The translations under genes and the position numbers were made by a program. A stretch of DNA of 55,211 bases from a virus. The notes beneath the pieces are model-generated. The model ran no database searches. It saw only the letters and a list, made by a program, of their open reading frames with translations, and was not told the DNA's origin. Location of the stretch: IMG/VR virus record IMGVR_UViG_3300036859_000142, positions 1-55,211 of that record. One strand, given 5' to 3'. This document shows positions 25,626 through 32,529 of this stretch, piece after piece; within the stretch, counting starts at the first letter, position 1, and each line of letters begins with the position of its first letter.

Positions 25626-25957
25626 CCATGCCTCCCTTGCTCATCGCGGCCGTCACGTTTGACTGGTCTATTTCGCTGGGCCAGATCGTGAACGCCTTAA
25701 TGGTGTTAGGAGGTGGCGCCTTCGTGGTGTTCCGGATGTTTCACGCGCTGGATAAACGCGTCTCCGAATTCGAGTTCAAGATCGAAACGCATGCGGAGAC
25801 GTTGAAGGATCATGCGACACGGATGGAACGATGGGAATCGACGTTGTTCAAAGTCGTCTCGGATTTAAGCCACGTACTCGGCCGACTCGAAGTGCGGCAG
25901 CACGAGAGCCAGTGGGACGGACGCAATCGACGGACGGACCCGCGCAACCGCGATTAA
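25622..25957 (+). CDS. Membrane-anchored coiled-coil protein, lysis-region
   Basis: ATG 25622 in an ATGA overlap. The 111 residues have one N-terminal membrane segment (LGQIVNALMVLGGGAFVVF) followed by a charged coiled-coil-like helix (LDKRVSEFEFKIETHAETL onward) and a polar end. This single-anchor plus coil layout is usual for inner-membrane spanins or accessory holins placed just after tail genes. Role inferred. Confidence 0.6.
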   Translation: MTMPPLLIAAVTFDWSISLGQIVNALMVLGGGAFVVFRMFHALDKRVSEFEFKIETHAETLKDHATRMERWESTLFKVVSDLSHVLGRLEVRQHESQWDGRNRRTDPRNRD

Positions 25958-25969
25958 AGGGAGGGTGAC

Positions 25970-26218
25970 ATGAACGAGATTACCGGCTGGCGGCGCTTAC
26001 TGAATGAACCGGCCCTGATCAGTGCGTTCGTCAATACGCTGCTGATTGCGCTGATCGAGTTCGGATTCACCCTCACGCAGGGCCAGATGGTGGCGACGAT
26101 GGCCTTGGTCAATGCCGCGTTGGCCATGTTTGTGCGTGTGTTCAGTGTGCCGACGCAGTTGGCGGAAGCGCGTGTCGCGGCAGGCTTACCGCCGACGACA
26201 CCGATGAACAAACCGTAA
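25970..26218 (+). CDS. Holin-like small membrane protein
   Basis: ATG 25970 follows a GGGAGGGTG ribosome site. The 82 residues have two hydrophobic stretches, ISAFVNTLLIALIEFGFTL and MVATMALVNAALAMFV, and a Pro-rich polar tail. Small two-span proteins in this place are often class II holins. No specific family match claimed. Confidence 0.6.
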   Translation: MNEITGWRRLLNEPALISAFVNTLLIALIEFGFTLTQGQMVATMALVNAALAMFVRVFSVPTQLAEARVAAGLPPTTPMNKP

Positions 26219-26230
26219 GGAGACCACACG

Positions 26231-26365
26231 ATGGTGACGTTGCATCTCGTCTTGCTGATCCTGTCGTTCTTGCTCTTTGCGCTGGCGGCGATGGGTGCGC
26301 CGAGCGCACGGGTCAATCTGGTTGCAGCCGGGTTGGCATGTTGGGTACTGACGTTGCTGGTGTGA
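26231..26365 (+). CDS. Small membrane protein, 44 aa
   Basis: ATG 26231 has a TAAGGAG ribosome site nine bases upstream. The product is almost entirely hydrophobic: MVTLHLVLLILSFLLFALA, a short APSARV turn, then LVAAGLACWVLTLLV. Two short membrane helices are likely. It lies inside the run of membrane genes and may be a holin or antiholin partner. Confidence 0.55.
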   Translation: MVTLHLVLLILSFLLFALAAMGAPSARVNLVAAGLACWVLTLLV

Positions 26366-26366
26366 G

Positions 26367-26462
26367 GTGAATCCATGGGCCGCCACGTTCCTGGTCGGCG
26401 CTGTGACAGGTAGTGTGCTGATGCTGGCCGCGGTCCTGCTGTATCGATGGGTCATGAAATGA
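26367..26462 (+). CDS. Small membrane protein, 31 aa
   Basis: GTG 26367 is next to the previous stop and the frame ends in an ATGA overlap with the following gene. The product (MNPWAATFLVGAVTGSVLML then AAVLLYRWVMK) is one membrane helix with a basic end. Both-side coupling supports translation. Possible lysis accessory. Confidence 0.5.
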   Translation: MNPWAATFLVGAVTGSVLMLAAVLLYRWVMK

Positions 26463-27655
26463 GCGCCGAACTCCGCACGCGCGACGGGCACTTGGTCTTC
26501 GCCGATCAGGATGACGGGAACAGCGTCGTCTACCTGATCACACCGAGCGGGTTGCGCCCAATCTGGGATGCCTGGTCATGGCAGGCGAGCACTGGGCTCA
26601 CGTTTCCGGAGCCAGCGCCTGGGCCGATCGGGGTGCCACCATTGCCACCCGTTGGCCCGGCGGTAGGGACCGGCGTCTCTGGACAGGTGATCCGCGTCAC
26701 GGCCGACAGCGACCGTCCGCGGCCGGTGGGGATGGCGTATTGGCCGGTCATCAACAACCACGCTGGTCAGGCGATGCTGCGCGTCCTGGTGAGCCTCGCC
26801 GATGCGCTGACCCTGTTCTATGTCGACAAGGCATCAGGTGTTGTGTCGCGCGGCGAGACGTTGCCCCTGCCACCGAACACCGGGGAGTTCTGCTACTGGA
26901 GTTTCTCAGATCCCGACCTGTTCTACTTCCCCTCTGGGAATGTGCTCTTCAGTTATCACGTCGTGACGGGCGAGCTCCGCGAGGTGGTGACGGCGCCAGT
27001 GCCCATTACGCAATGTCACTCGAGCGCTGACGGGCGGTCGCATTCCTGCACGATGGACGGCGGCGCGGCCGTCTCCCGAGAGGGGCGCATCACCACGTAT
27101 CCGTCTGCAGGCAGCTATGACGAGTGCCAGATCGACAAGAGCGGTGAATGGTTATTAATCAAAGAGGGTGCGGACAACCGCGTGGTGCACTTGTCATCCG
27201 GTCGCATGTGGACGATCACGGATAAAGGACTCGCCGTCGGGCACTCCGATATGGGCTGGGGCTACATGGTCGGCGAGGATGATCAAACGAATCCGGGCGG
27301 TGTCTTCCGGCGCTGGCGGTTCACGGAACAGGGGCCCGTCGATGAAGGGGTGGTGTATGCGTGGGGCGGCTGGGCACCGATGACCCGCTACGTCTCGCAC
27401 TGCAACGCGCGTCCTGGACAGGCTGATGGGCAGCGCGTCTTATTTAGTGACTCGGCGCACGGACTGGTGGCGAAGACGATGGGCCGTGACGATGCCTGGA
27501 TGATCGCGCCGAGCTTGACGGACCTGAATGCGAGCGGTGGCGGTGAACGGTACTGGAAACACACGCGCGCGACCCTTGACCCGACTGGCGAATGGGCCTG
27601 CTGGTCCGGCAACGACGGCACGGACCACATGGTGATTTTCCTGGTGCGTCTTTGA
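26459..27655 (+). CDS. Beta-propeller-like virion-associated protein
   Basis: The ATGA overlap favours ATG 26459 over the upstream ATG 26447. The 398-residue protein has repeated short strands with W/Y-rich turns (FCYWSFSDPDLFYFPSGNV, SADGRSHSCTMDGG, YDECQIDKSGEWLLI, GHSDMGWGYMVGEDD, LDPTGEWACWSGNDG) that resemble WD40/PD40-type blades. A Pro/Gly linker is at residues 55-75. It may be a receptor- or glycan-contacting protein. Its TGA is followed in frame by a long open stretch. Confidence 0.55.
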   Translation: MSAELRTRDGHLVFADQDDGNSVVYLITPSGLRPIWDAWSWQASTGLTFPEPAPGPIGVPPLPPVGPAVGTGVSGQVIRVTADSDRPRPVGMAYWPVINNHAGQAMLRVLVSLADALTLFYVDKASGVVSRGETLPLPPNTGEFCYWSFSDPDLFYFPSGNVLFSYHVVTGELREVVTAPVPITQCHSSADGRSHSCTMDGGAAVSREGRITTYPSAGSYDECQIDKSGEWLLIKEGADNRVVHLSSGRMWTITDKGLAVGHSDMGWGYMVGEDDQTNPGGVFRRWRFTEQGPVDEGVVYAWGGWAPMTRYVSHCNARPGQADGQRVLFSDSAHGLVAKTMGRDDAWMIAPSLTDLNASGGGERYWKHTRATLDPTGEWACWSGNDGTDHMVIFLVRL

Positions 27656-27718
27656 CGAGGCAACTATGAGAATCGAGCTTTCGGCTTCATCGAAACGCGG
27701 AACAACGGCGTCCGCGTC

Positions 27719-28288
27719 GTGTCGACCGTGGGCGATCCCGCCGAGATCGTGATCGCCACACAGCGTGGCGGATCACTCGCGAAGGTCTCTGCCGGCATCG
27801 TGCGCGAAGATGGCGAGATCGAGGAAATCGCGCTCTTTCAAATCAAGCGAGACGAACGGTACCGCCATGATCCGATGAACTGGTCCGGGGAATTAACGGT
27901 GCATGCGCGGGATGCCCGATTGCCAGGCGATGGCCTGGTCCACATCGCCACGTTGCGTCATGACGAACAATGGTTCAAGAACTTGGTGGCGCAGCCGACG
28001 CCAGGACTCTCGCAGGATCAGGACTGGTTCAACCGTCACCCCGGCCAGAATCCGTGGGAAGGCGCCGACCCGAATGTACCGCCCGTCGTCGCGGGTGCTG
28101 ACTACCCGCCTGGGACAGTCGGCATTCCGATCGGCGACTTCGCCGCGCTCGAAGCGTTCTACGGATTCGAGAGCGAGGATCGCCAGCACTATGCGGACGG
28201 CGATATACCGTGGGTCGCACCGAACACGCCAGGGACGTTTTCAGTGGTCTGGGAAATGGAAAAACGCAAGGCGAGCGACGCCGATTAA
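27719..28288 (+). CDS. Hypothetical virion-region protein, uncertain start
   Basis: The protein includes GDPAEIVIATQRGGSLAKV, EDGEIEEIALFQIKRDE, a linker with GQNPWEGADPN, and VWEMEKRKASDAD. GTG 27719 is the first normal start in frame, but the frame upstream (YENRAFGFIETRNNGVRV) also looks coding and runs unbroken to the TGA at 27653-27655, which ends the previous gene in the same frame. An ATG at 27666 with a GAGG ribosome site is out of frame. The gene may need readthrough or a frameshift, or one base may be lost. Confidence 0.6.
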   Translation: MSTVGDPAEIVIATQRGGSLAKVSAGIVREDGEIEEIALFQIKRDERYRHDPMNWSGELTVHARDARLPGDGLVHIATLRHDEQWFKNLVAQPTPGLSQDQDWFNRHPGQNPWEGADPNVPPVVAGADYPPGTVGIPIGDFAALEAFYGFESEDRQHYADGDIPWVAPNTPGTFSVVWEMEKRKASDAD

Positions 28289-28299
28289 CGCAAAGGGAT

Positions 28300-28377
28300 G
28301 GCTCGGCCTTTGATCGTTGCTGGGGACTCGTTGGCTGATACCCCGGCTGGCGAGATGCGCGGTTAGATGGCCGAGCC
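28300..28377. terminator. Inverted repeat between convergent genes
   Basis: GGCTCGGCC (28300-28308) and GGCCGAGCC (28369-28377) are perfect inverted 9-mers on either side of the rightward and leftward 3' ends. The 60-base spacer and lack of T-runs make it a weak terminator candidate; it may fold the ends of both transcripts. Confidence 0.35.
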
Positions 28378-28554
28378 TGCATGCACGACTGCTGTGGCAA
28401 TACGCTCAGCGTCCGCGTCGTCTTGTGCTGACAGAGTAATCATCAGCTTAAGGTAGTCATTCAGCTGTTCTGCTAAATCGACGCGTCCTCGTCTTCTCAG
28501 TCTCAGCACTCGACGCCATATGTTGACTAATTCAGGATCGACGCTGGTGCTCAC
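28363..28554 (-). CDS. Small helical protein of the leftward operon
   Basis: GTG at 28554 lies in a GTGA overlap with the upstream leftward ORF. The 63-residue product is helical and basic at its start (VDPELVNIWRRVLRLRRRGR), then AEQLNDYLKLMITLSAQDD. It has no membrane segment. As the last gene of a three-gene leftward unit starting with a lipoprotein, it may belong to prophage-state functions. No family recognised. Confidence 0.6.
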   Translation of the reverse strand: MSTSVDPELVNIWRRVLRLRRRGRVDLAEQLNDYLKLMITLSAQDDADAERIATAVVHAGSAI

Positions 28555-28733
28555 GGATTCGCGTCCTCACCTGCGAGAAACGGCCGCGCACTTTCCGGCA
28601 ACCGTTGCGCGCCGCACTGACAGCGGTCGCCGACGTCCGCGTGTTCGTCCCAGACATGGACGCAGACGCCCAACGGCGAGCGCGTGCCGCAGAGCGGCTC
28701 ACTCGAGGGTGGAAATTGGACGATATTCGACAC
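28551..28733 (-). CDS. Cys-containing small protein of the leftward operon
   Basis: GTG 28733 gives MSNIVQFPPSSEPLCGTR; TTG 28751 is an earlier option. The middle reads GVCVHVWDEHADVGD and RCQCGAQRLP, a short C..C...CxC pattern that may bind zinc. Many phages carry similar HVWD-CxCG mini-proteins of unknown role. The stop overlaps the next gene by GTGA. Confidence 0.55.
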   Translation of the reverse strand: MSNIVQFPPSSEPLCGTRSPLGVCVHVWDEHADVGDRCQCGAQRLPESARPFLAGEDANP

Positions 28734-28780
28734 GGCCCAAAATAGTAGCAAAGCGGCCGCGGGCCTGTCTGTCGCCTTCC

Positions 28781-29068
28781 TTACCCTCCGCAGACCGTCA
28801 CCACCCCATACGCCGCCGTGGTGGTTTTCTCCTCGCCGCTGTCAATTTCCACCGTCAGGAAGCCGCCGGTGGTTTGCTTCTGGACCGAGGCGCACTTAGG
28901 ACCGGAGCCGTAGCCAAGCGAGATGATCTGATTCCCTCGGCCGTCCACCGTCGTGCCGTCGAAGGATCCGGACCAGGACGTATCGGAGCGCACATGGGCA
29001 TCGGTGCGGAACACGCCGCAGGCGGCGACGAGCAACGACACAAAGAGCAGCGCAGGCAGTGCTTTCAT
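28781..29068 (-). CDS. Lipoprotein of the leftward operon
   Basis: The 95-residue protein starts MKALPALLFVSLLVAAC, a signal peptide with lipobox LVAAC, so the mature protein is probably lipid-anchored from Cys17. The rest is a small beta domain (SWSGSFDGTTVDGRGNQIIS, TTGGFLTVEIDSGEE). Leftward phage lipoproteins next to a repressor are often superinfection-exclusion or moron proteins; this is inferred from place only. It could also be an outer spanin, but it is far from the holin-like genes. Confidence 0.75.
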   Translation of the reverse strand: MKALPALLFVSLLVAACGVFRTDAHVRSDTSWSGSFDGTTVDGRGNQIISLGYGSGPKCASVQKQTTGGFLTVEIDSGEEKTTTAAYGVVTVCGG

Positions 29069-29189
29069 GGGGTGATGCTTTCTCTGTGAGCCGAGTGACC
29101 GAGCGCGAGGCGAGAAGTCTTCCGGAGAGGTGACGCGGTGTCGGATTCACACGAGCGCATTTCGACGTGCAAACTTACAGCGCTGGTAC

Positions 29190-29219
29190 TTGCAAGCCTG
29201 TTACGGACGGCCCTAGACT
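29190..29219 (+). promoter_or_regulatory. Rightward promoter, sigma70-like
   Basis: TTGCAA at 29190-29195 and TAGACT at 29214-29219 are 18 bases apart. A start near 29226 would place a GGAGG ribosome site (29230-29234) in the leader of the gene at 29243. Confidence 0.5.
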
Positions 29220-29242
29220 GTCGTTCTCCGGAGGCTTCCCCT

Positions 29243-29506
29243 ATGATTCGGCCTCGCGTCGTCGTTCCCTTCACGCCTGCTACCGTATCCGTCGATCCGG
29301 CCGCGTACGAATGGCTGATGCTGTGGCGTCGAATGACCCCCTCCCAGCGGGCGGCGCATCTCCGCCTCGCTCAGTGCGCTGCGCGCGCAACACGTCATCA
29401 ATCGCCTGTTCGATATACCGGCGATCGGACGGGCTTCCTGATCCGTGAGACCTTAATCCACCAGCGGCGCTGCTCCTTTTCTTCCGGGAGCAGCCCCGCA
29501 AAGTAA
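29243..29506 (+). CDS. Hypothetical protein overlapping the repressor 3' end
   Basis: ATG 29243 has GGAGG eight bases upstream and a promoter-like pair before that. The 87 residues include VDPAAYEWLMLWRRMTPSQR and AAHLRLAQCAARA, a helical region. The last 109 bases run opposite to the 3' end of the CI-like gene, so the C-terminus may be spurious or the genes may interfere by convergent transcription. Confidence 0.45.
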   Translation: MIRPRVVVPFTPATVSVDPAAYEWLMLWRRMTPSQRAAHLRLAQCAARATRHQSPVRYTGDRTGFLIRETLIHQRRCSFSSGSSPAK

Positions 29507-29856
29507 TCAAACATCGCCATGACCCGTTCCTGCACGTCGAGCGGGAAGTCGCGCCAGTGTGCAATCAAGCGCACTTCGTCCGGTGCCAATTCGTGCAGCG
29601 TGTTGCTCGGTAGCATGACCAGCAGGGCCGGCGGCACTCCAAAGTACTCGGCAATGACGTCCACATGCTTTAGACGGATCGCGTGCGAATCGCGGCCGTT
29701 GAGGGCGTTAGAAAGGGTGCCTGGCTCGATCCCGAGCTTTCCAGCGAGGCCCTTCTGCGTTCGGCGCTGGTAGGCCCGTGGTTTGTGCCGTTCCCGGTCG
29801 AATAGTTCTTTCGTGCGGAGCCGGACCCGCTCCGGTAAATCCTTGTCGTGCGCCAT
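29398..29856 (-). CDS. CI-like repressor, XRE-type HTH
   Basis: ATG at 29856 (MAHDKDLPERVRLRTKELF) is preferred to a start seven codons upstream. The 152-residue protein has a helix-turn-helix around RRTQKGLAGKLGIEPGTLSN and ALNGRDSHAIRLKHVDVIAE, then GVPPALLVMLPSN and a short helical C-terminus. It lacks the LexA-like Ser-Lys peptidase, so RecA-driven self-cleavage is unlikely. It faces away from a Cro-like gene across a 106-base operator region. A role as maintenance repressor is inferred. Confidence 0.8.
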   Translation of the reverse strand: MAHDKDLPERVRLRTKELFDRERHKPRAYQRRTQKGLAGKLGIEPGTLSNALNGRDSHAIRLKHVDVIAEYFGVPPALLVMLPSNTLHELAPDEVRLIAHWRDFPLDVQERVMAMFDYFAGLLPEEKEQRRWWIKVSRIRKPVRSPVYRTGD

Positions 29857-29926
29857 GTTGCACGGGGTAGTTACCACGGCTGCACGGAAAGAGTGCGGAG
29901 GCTTAGGGAAAGGCTAATAATGCCTA

Positions 29927-29954
29927 TTGACACTGTGTAGAGTGCCGATATACA
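29927..29954 (+). promoter_or_regulatory. Early rightward promoter for the Cro-like gene
   Basis: TTGACA (29927-29932), 16-base spacer and TATACA (29949-29954). The expected start falls at or within two bases of the ATG at 29963, so the mRNA is probably leaderless. Half-site-like repeats AGGCTTAGGGAAAGGCTA and the AT-rich centre nearby could be repressor operators. Confidence 0.7.
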
Positions 29955-29962
29955 GTTTACAC

Positions 29963-30283
29963 ATGGTTAGGAAAACGCTAACGCTCAACCCGCCAGCCAA
30001 GAGCGTGGCCGAATGGCTGGAGCGCACGGGTACCAACATCACGGAGCTGGCCGCCATGGTGCGGGCCAAGGGATTGCCACTCACGCTCGGTGGCCTGTCA
30101 AACGTTTTGCGCCGTTCGAGGCCCTGCCGTCTCGCCGTCGCGATCGCGTTGTCAGACATTACCGGTGTCCCGGTGCAGCAACTGGTGGCATGGGGCAAGG
30201 CTAAGCGCTATCCGGTGGGTGAAACACGCACACCGAAACGTCGGAAGTCCACGAAAAACGAACCTTCTGGGGCGGCTGCCTAA
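29963..30283 (+). CDS. Cro-like DNA-binding regulator
   Basis: ATG 29963 has no ribosome site and sits right after the promoter. The 106-residue protein contains SVAEWLERTGTNITELAAMV, LPLTLGGLSNVLRRSRPCRL and AIALSDITGVPVQQLVAW, an HTH-like helical core, with a basic tail. Divergent arrangement with a CI-like gene and first place in the early operon make a Cro role likely. Confidence 0.7.
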   Translation: MVRKTLTLNPPAKSVAEWLERTGTNITELAAMVRAKGLPLTLGGLSNVLRRSRPCRLAVAIALSDITGVPVQQLVAWGKAKRYPVGETRTPKRRKSTKNEPSGAAA

Positions 30284-30284
30284 A

Positions 30285-30422
30285 ATGCCTAAGAATTTCA
30301 GTCAGCACTATTCACAGGGTCGTGTAATAGATGCTCTGATCGCTAAGCGTGGCGCTAACTGCTACGTTTACCTCTTCTTACAGCCCGGCGCTCCCCCAAT
30401 CCCAGTTTGGAGACTCAAGTGA
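30285..30422 (+). CDS. Small early ORF, 45 aa
   Basis: ATG one base after the Cro-like stop, ending in a TGATG overlap. The product is basic and partly hydrophobic (MPKNFSQHYSQGRVIDALIA, YVYLFLQPGAPPIPVW). No ribosome site is seen, so translation would depend on coupling. No family recognised. Confidence 0.4.
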   Translation: MPKNFSQHYSQGRVIDALIAKRGANCYVYLFLQPGAPPIPVWRLK

Positions 30423-30493
30423 TGATTTCCTTTTGCCTGCTCGCGCTCGGCTTTATTGCCATTGGTTTGCTCGGCGGATGGGACGCAAAGTGA
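30422..30493 (+). CDS. Tiny membrane peptide, 23 aa
   Basis: ATG in TGATG, stop in a GTGA overlap with the next gene. The peptide is a single hydrophobic stretch (SFCLLALGFIAIGLLGG) ended by WDAK. Coupling on both sides is the only support. Confidence 0.4.
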   Translation: MISFCLLALGFIAIGLLGGWDAK

Positions 30494-30747
30494 CGGCCTG
30501 CGACTGCGGCTGTGAACACCTGACGGTTGATCAGTTCCTCGATCACCTCGAAGCGGAGATCGGGGAAGTGGATGAGTCCGGCCGAAATGTCGCGCCCACG
30601 CAGCACGACGCGCCGCTGCAGGCCGGCTTGCATTTCCGTATTCAGTGTTCATGGTGCGGCCTTGTGTTGGAACAGGGCAGTCCTGACGCTGAGACTTCCC
30701 ACACGATTTGCCCCGCGTGTCTCGCGGTGGAGATGGCGGCGGTATGA
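30490..30747 (+). CDS. Zinc-ribbon-like early protein
   Basis: GTG 30490 in a GTGA overlap; ATG 30478 is an alternative. The 85-residue protein has CDCGCEHLTVDQFLDHLEAE at the start and a CSWCG...CPAC pair at the end, a likely zinc ribbon. Small treble-clef or ribbon proteins are common in this early position. Function unknown. Confidence 0.65.
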   Translation: MTACDCGCEHLTVDQFLDHLEAEIGEVDESGRNVAPTQHDAPLQAGLHFRIQCSWCGLVLEQGSPDAETSHTICPACLAVEMAAV

Positions 30748-31214
30748 ACGCGACGAAGTCCGACACTAACGCGCGCGTCACCGCGCCGACCAACGGTGAC
30801 AACGTGGATCAGCCGAGCACGATCGAGGACATCGACCGCCGGATCGCTATCTTGCAAGAAGAGCGACGGGCTGCGCGGCGGAAGTATCAGACTTTTGAGA
30901 CGTTCGCGCGCCTGCCGTGGCGCCATTCCGGCGCTGGCGTGATCCGATCTGCGTCCGATGCGTGCGTTGTGTTGATTGCTGACGCCGACTTCGCGGCCGA
31001 CGGGGCCGAGAAGAACGTCGCCCGCGACACGCTGGCGCGCATGGTTGTCGGTGCGGTCAACAGCCATGACGATCTGCTTGTCGCGCTGAAGGAAGTCGCG
31101 CCACACGTCTGTTCGTTGCTCTGTCCGTCTACGTGGAGGACTGGACATCACCCACCGCATCACGAGCGATGTCAAGCCGTGACTGCTGCCATTGCGAAAG
31201 CCGAAGGCCGCTGA
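30744..31214 (+). CDS. Hypothetical early protein ending in IAKAEGR
   Basis: ATGA start. The 156 residues begin with a Thr/Asp-rich leader and a helix (IEDIDRRIAILQEERRAARR), then GAVNSHDDLLVALKEVAPHV and the end AVTAAIAKAEGR. The 'HDDLLxALK ... AIAKAEGR' ending occurs in two more proteins of this genome (36143 and 45606 genes), showing a shared C-terminal module. Role unknown. Confidence 0.7.
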   Translation: MNATKSDTNARVTAPTNGDNVDQPSTIEDIDRRIAILQEERRAARRKYQTFETFARLPWRHSGAGVIRSASDACVVLIADADFAADGAEKNVARDTLARMVVGAVNSHDDLLVALKEVAPHVCSLLCPSTWRTGHHPPHHERCQAVTAAIAKAEGR

Positions 31215-31429
31215 TGTTGTACGGCTATCCACCATTAGCGAGGCCCCTTCCGGATCCGCCGGCGCCACCGAAGCGCCAGCCTGAGCCGACGCACAGCCAG
31301 CGTGAGACGGATCTCCTCCAGGCGCTCACGGACTTTTGCGAAGCCTACGAAGACTCGGGCTACAGCTCCATGTGTCTGGGCGCGGCGTATCTCAACGCGA
31401 AACGGTTGCTGCGCGAGGCTGGCCGGTGA
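31214..31429 (+). CDS. Hypothetical early protein, 71 aa
   Basis: TGATG overlap start, GTGA overlap end. N-terminal half is Pro-rich (PPLARPLPDPPAPPKRQPEP), the rest a helix (LLQALTDFCEAYEDSGY, LNAKRLLREAGR). Possibly an adaptor peptide. No family recognised. Confidence 0.6.
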   Translation: MLYGYPPLARPLPDPPAPPKRQPEPTHSQRETDLLQALTDFCEAYEDSGYSSMCLGAAYLNAKRLLREAGR

Positions 31430-31824
31430 AGTCACAACGCGGTGATTCTCAGCTGACCTTCGGTCCTGCGGAAGTCCGGAATTCGGAAGAGGCCCAACCC
31501 GTACTCCGATCTTCGGAAGATGACGCGACAACGCCCGATTCTATTCATGAAATCTCGGCCTCTCTGTTCGATGACGCCTGCAAGGGCGCACGGCTGACGA
31601 ACAAGGAAGTCTCGTTCCTGTGGAAGTGCAGCGTCTCCAACGTTGAGAAGATGCGGCTGGTGGGTACGCGCACCTGTCCGTCGCTCGTGCAGTTGCTGCT
31701 CTTGCCTCCACGGTTCCATTACGAATTTCACAAGGCGATGAACAAGCGGTACGGCTACGGCCGGGCGGCGTTGCGCGAGGTGCTTGAGGCGCTGGGGACG
31801 CTGGCGTTGGTCACGGAACGCTAA
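31426..31824 (+). CDS. Possible DNA-binding early protein
   Basis: GTG 31426 in a GTGA overlap. The 132 residues have a polar, Ser/Glu-rich start and an HTH-like region (ARLTNKEVSFLWKCSVSN, VEKMRLVGTRTCPS), then a helical end (GRAALREVLEALGTLAL). It may be a regulator or a small replication partner. Its stop overlaps the next ATG (TAATG). Confidence 0.55.
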   Translation: MKSQRGDSQLTFGPAEVRNSEEAQPVLRSSEDDATTPDSIHEISASLFDDACKGARLTNKEVSFLWKCSVSNVEKMRLVGTRTCPSLVQLLLLPPRFHYEFHKAMNKRYGYGRAALREVLEALGTLALVTER

Positions 31825-31967
31825 TGAGTAACGCCGACATGTTCGCCTTGTTGCTCCGGCTCGTCGCCGCGCTGTCGGTGATGTTCCTGGTGATCTGTGG
31901 CGCGATGGTGATTGGCGCGGCGGTCAACCTCTATTTCTATCGGCGGGATCGACGGAGGTCACGGTGA
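31824..31967 (+). CDS. Small membrane protein, 47 aa
   Basis: TAATG overlap start. One membrane helix (FALLLRLVAALSVMFLVICG, MVIGAAVNLYFY) followed by RRDRRRSR, so the tail should face the cytosol. Ends in a GTGA overlap. Confidence 0.55.
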   Translation: MSNADMFALLLRLVAALSVMFLVICGAMVIGAAVNLYFYRRDRRRSR

Positions 31968-32173
31968 GTGAGTACCTCGCGTACGGCCTGTTCTTCCTGC
32001 TGGTTCTCGCGTGGATCTATTGGGATCGGCGCGACATAGACGGAAAGGATGCCGATGATTCGTATTACCGCGATCCAGCGAGCCCGCGCATGGGAGGCGG
32101 AAACGCCAACTCAGGCTGCGGAAGACCTACGGCCGTTGGCAGTCGATGGAAGTTTTGCGGCGAGCGCCGGTGA
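31964..32173 (+). CDS. Small membrane protein, 69 aa
   Basis: GTG 31964 in a GTGA overlap. The start (SEYLAYGLFFLLVLAWIYW) is a membrane helix and is followed by an Asp/Arg-rich stretch. The second half overlaps another likely gene (32055) by 119 bases, so the exact C-terminus is uncertain. Confidence 0.5.
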   Translation: MSEYLAYGLFFLLVLAWIYWDRRDIDGKDADDSYYRDPASPRMGGGNANSGCGRPTAVGSRWKFCGERR

Positions 32174-32264
32174 TCAAGTCGTTGCCAGCGAATTCCACGG
32201 CACAACGGCATTGAGACTTGAGCGCGTGAACGGTCAGCCAGTTGGAAATGCGAGGCGGCTATGA
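32055..32264 (+). CDS. Hypothetical early protein, 69 aa
   Basis: ATG 32055 lies after GGAAAGG with fitting spacing, and the frame ends in an ATGA overlap with the next gene. The product (IRITAIQRARAWEAETPTQA, SEFHGTTALRLERVNGQPVG) looks like a small beta-alpha protein. It overlaps the preceding gene heavily; coupling to the next supports it. Confidence 0.5.
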   Translation: MIRITAIQRARAWEAETPTQAAEDLRPLAVDGSFAASAGDQVVASEFHGTTALRLERVNGQPVGNARRL

Positions 32265-32500
32265 ACCCGATCACGGCTTGGTGGAAGGCTCGGCAGAAGG
32301 CCAAGCAAGACGCGTGGAGAAGGCAACTGGAGGCGCTGTGGGCAGCCTATCCCCATGACGAACGGTTCATCGTGGCGGGGTTGTTAAGTCCAGTGCCGGC
32401 CATTCAACTTGCCGCGTCTCAGACGCTGCGGCGCTCAGCAGAGCAGCGCGCATTTGAATTGACCCTACGCACGATTATTCGCGAGGAATGTCACAAGTGA
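32261..32500 (+). CDS. Hypothetical helical protein, 79 aa
   Basis: ATGA start. The 79 residues are helical and Trp/Arg-rich at first (ITAWWKARQKAKQDAWRRQL), then AYPHDERFIVAGLLSPVPA and AFELTLRTIIREECHK. The sequence GAACGGTCAGCCAGT near its end repeats a stretch at 32229. Function unknown. Confidence 0.6.
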   Translation: MNPITAWWKARQKAKQDAWRRQLEALWAAYPHDERFIVAGLLSPVPAIQLAASQTLRRSAEQRAFELTLRTIIREECHK

Positions 32501-32529
32501 ACGGTCAGCCAGTGCGGAGGCGCGCGTAG

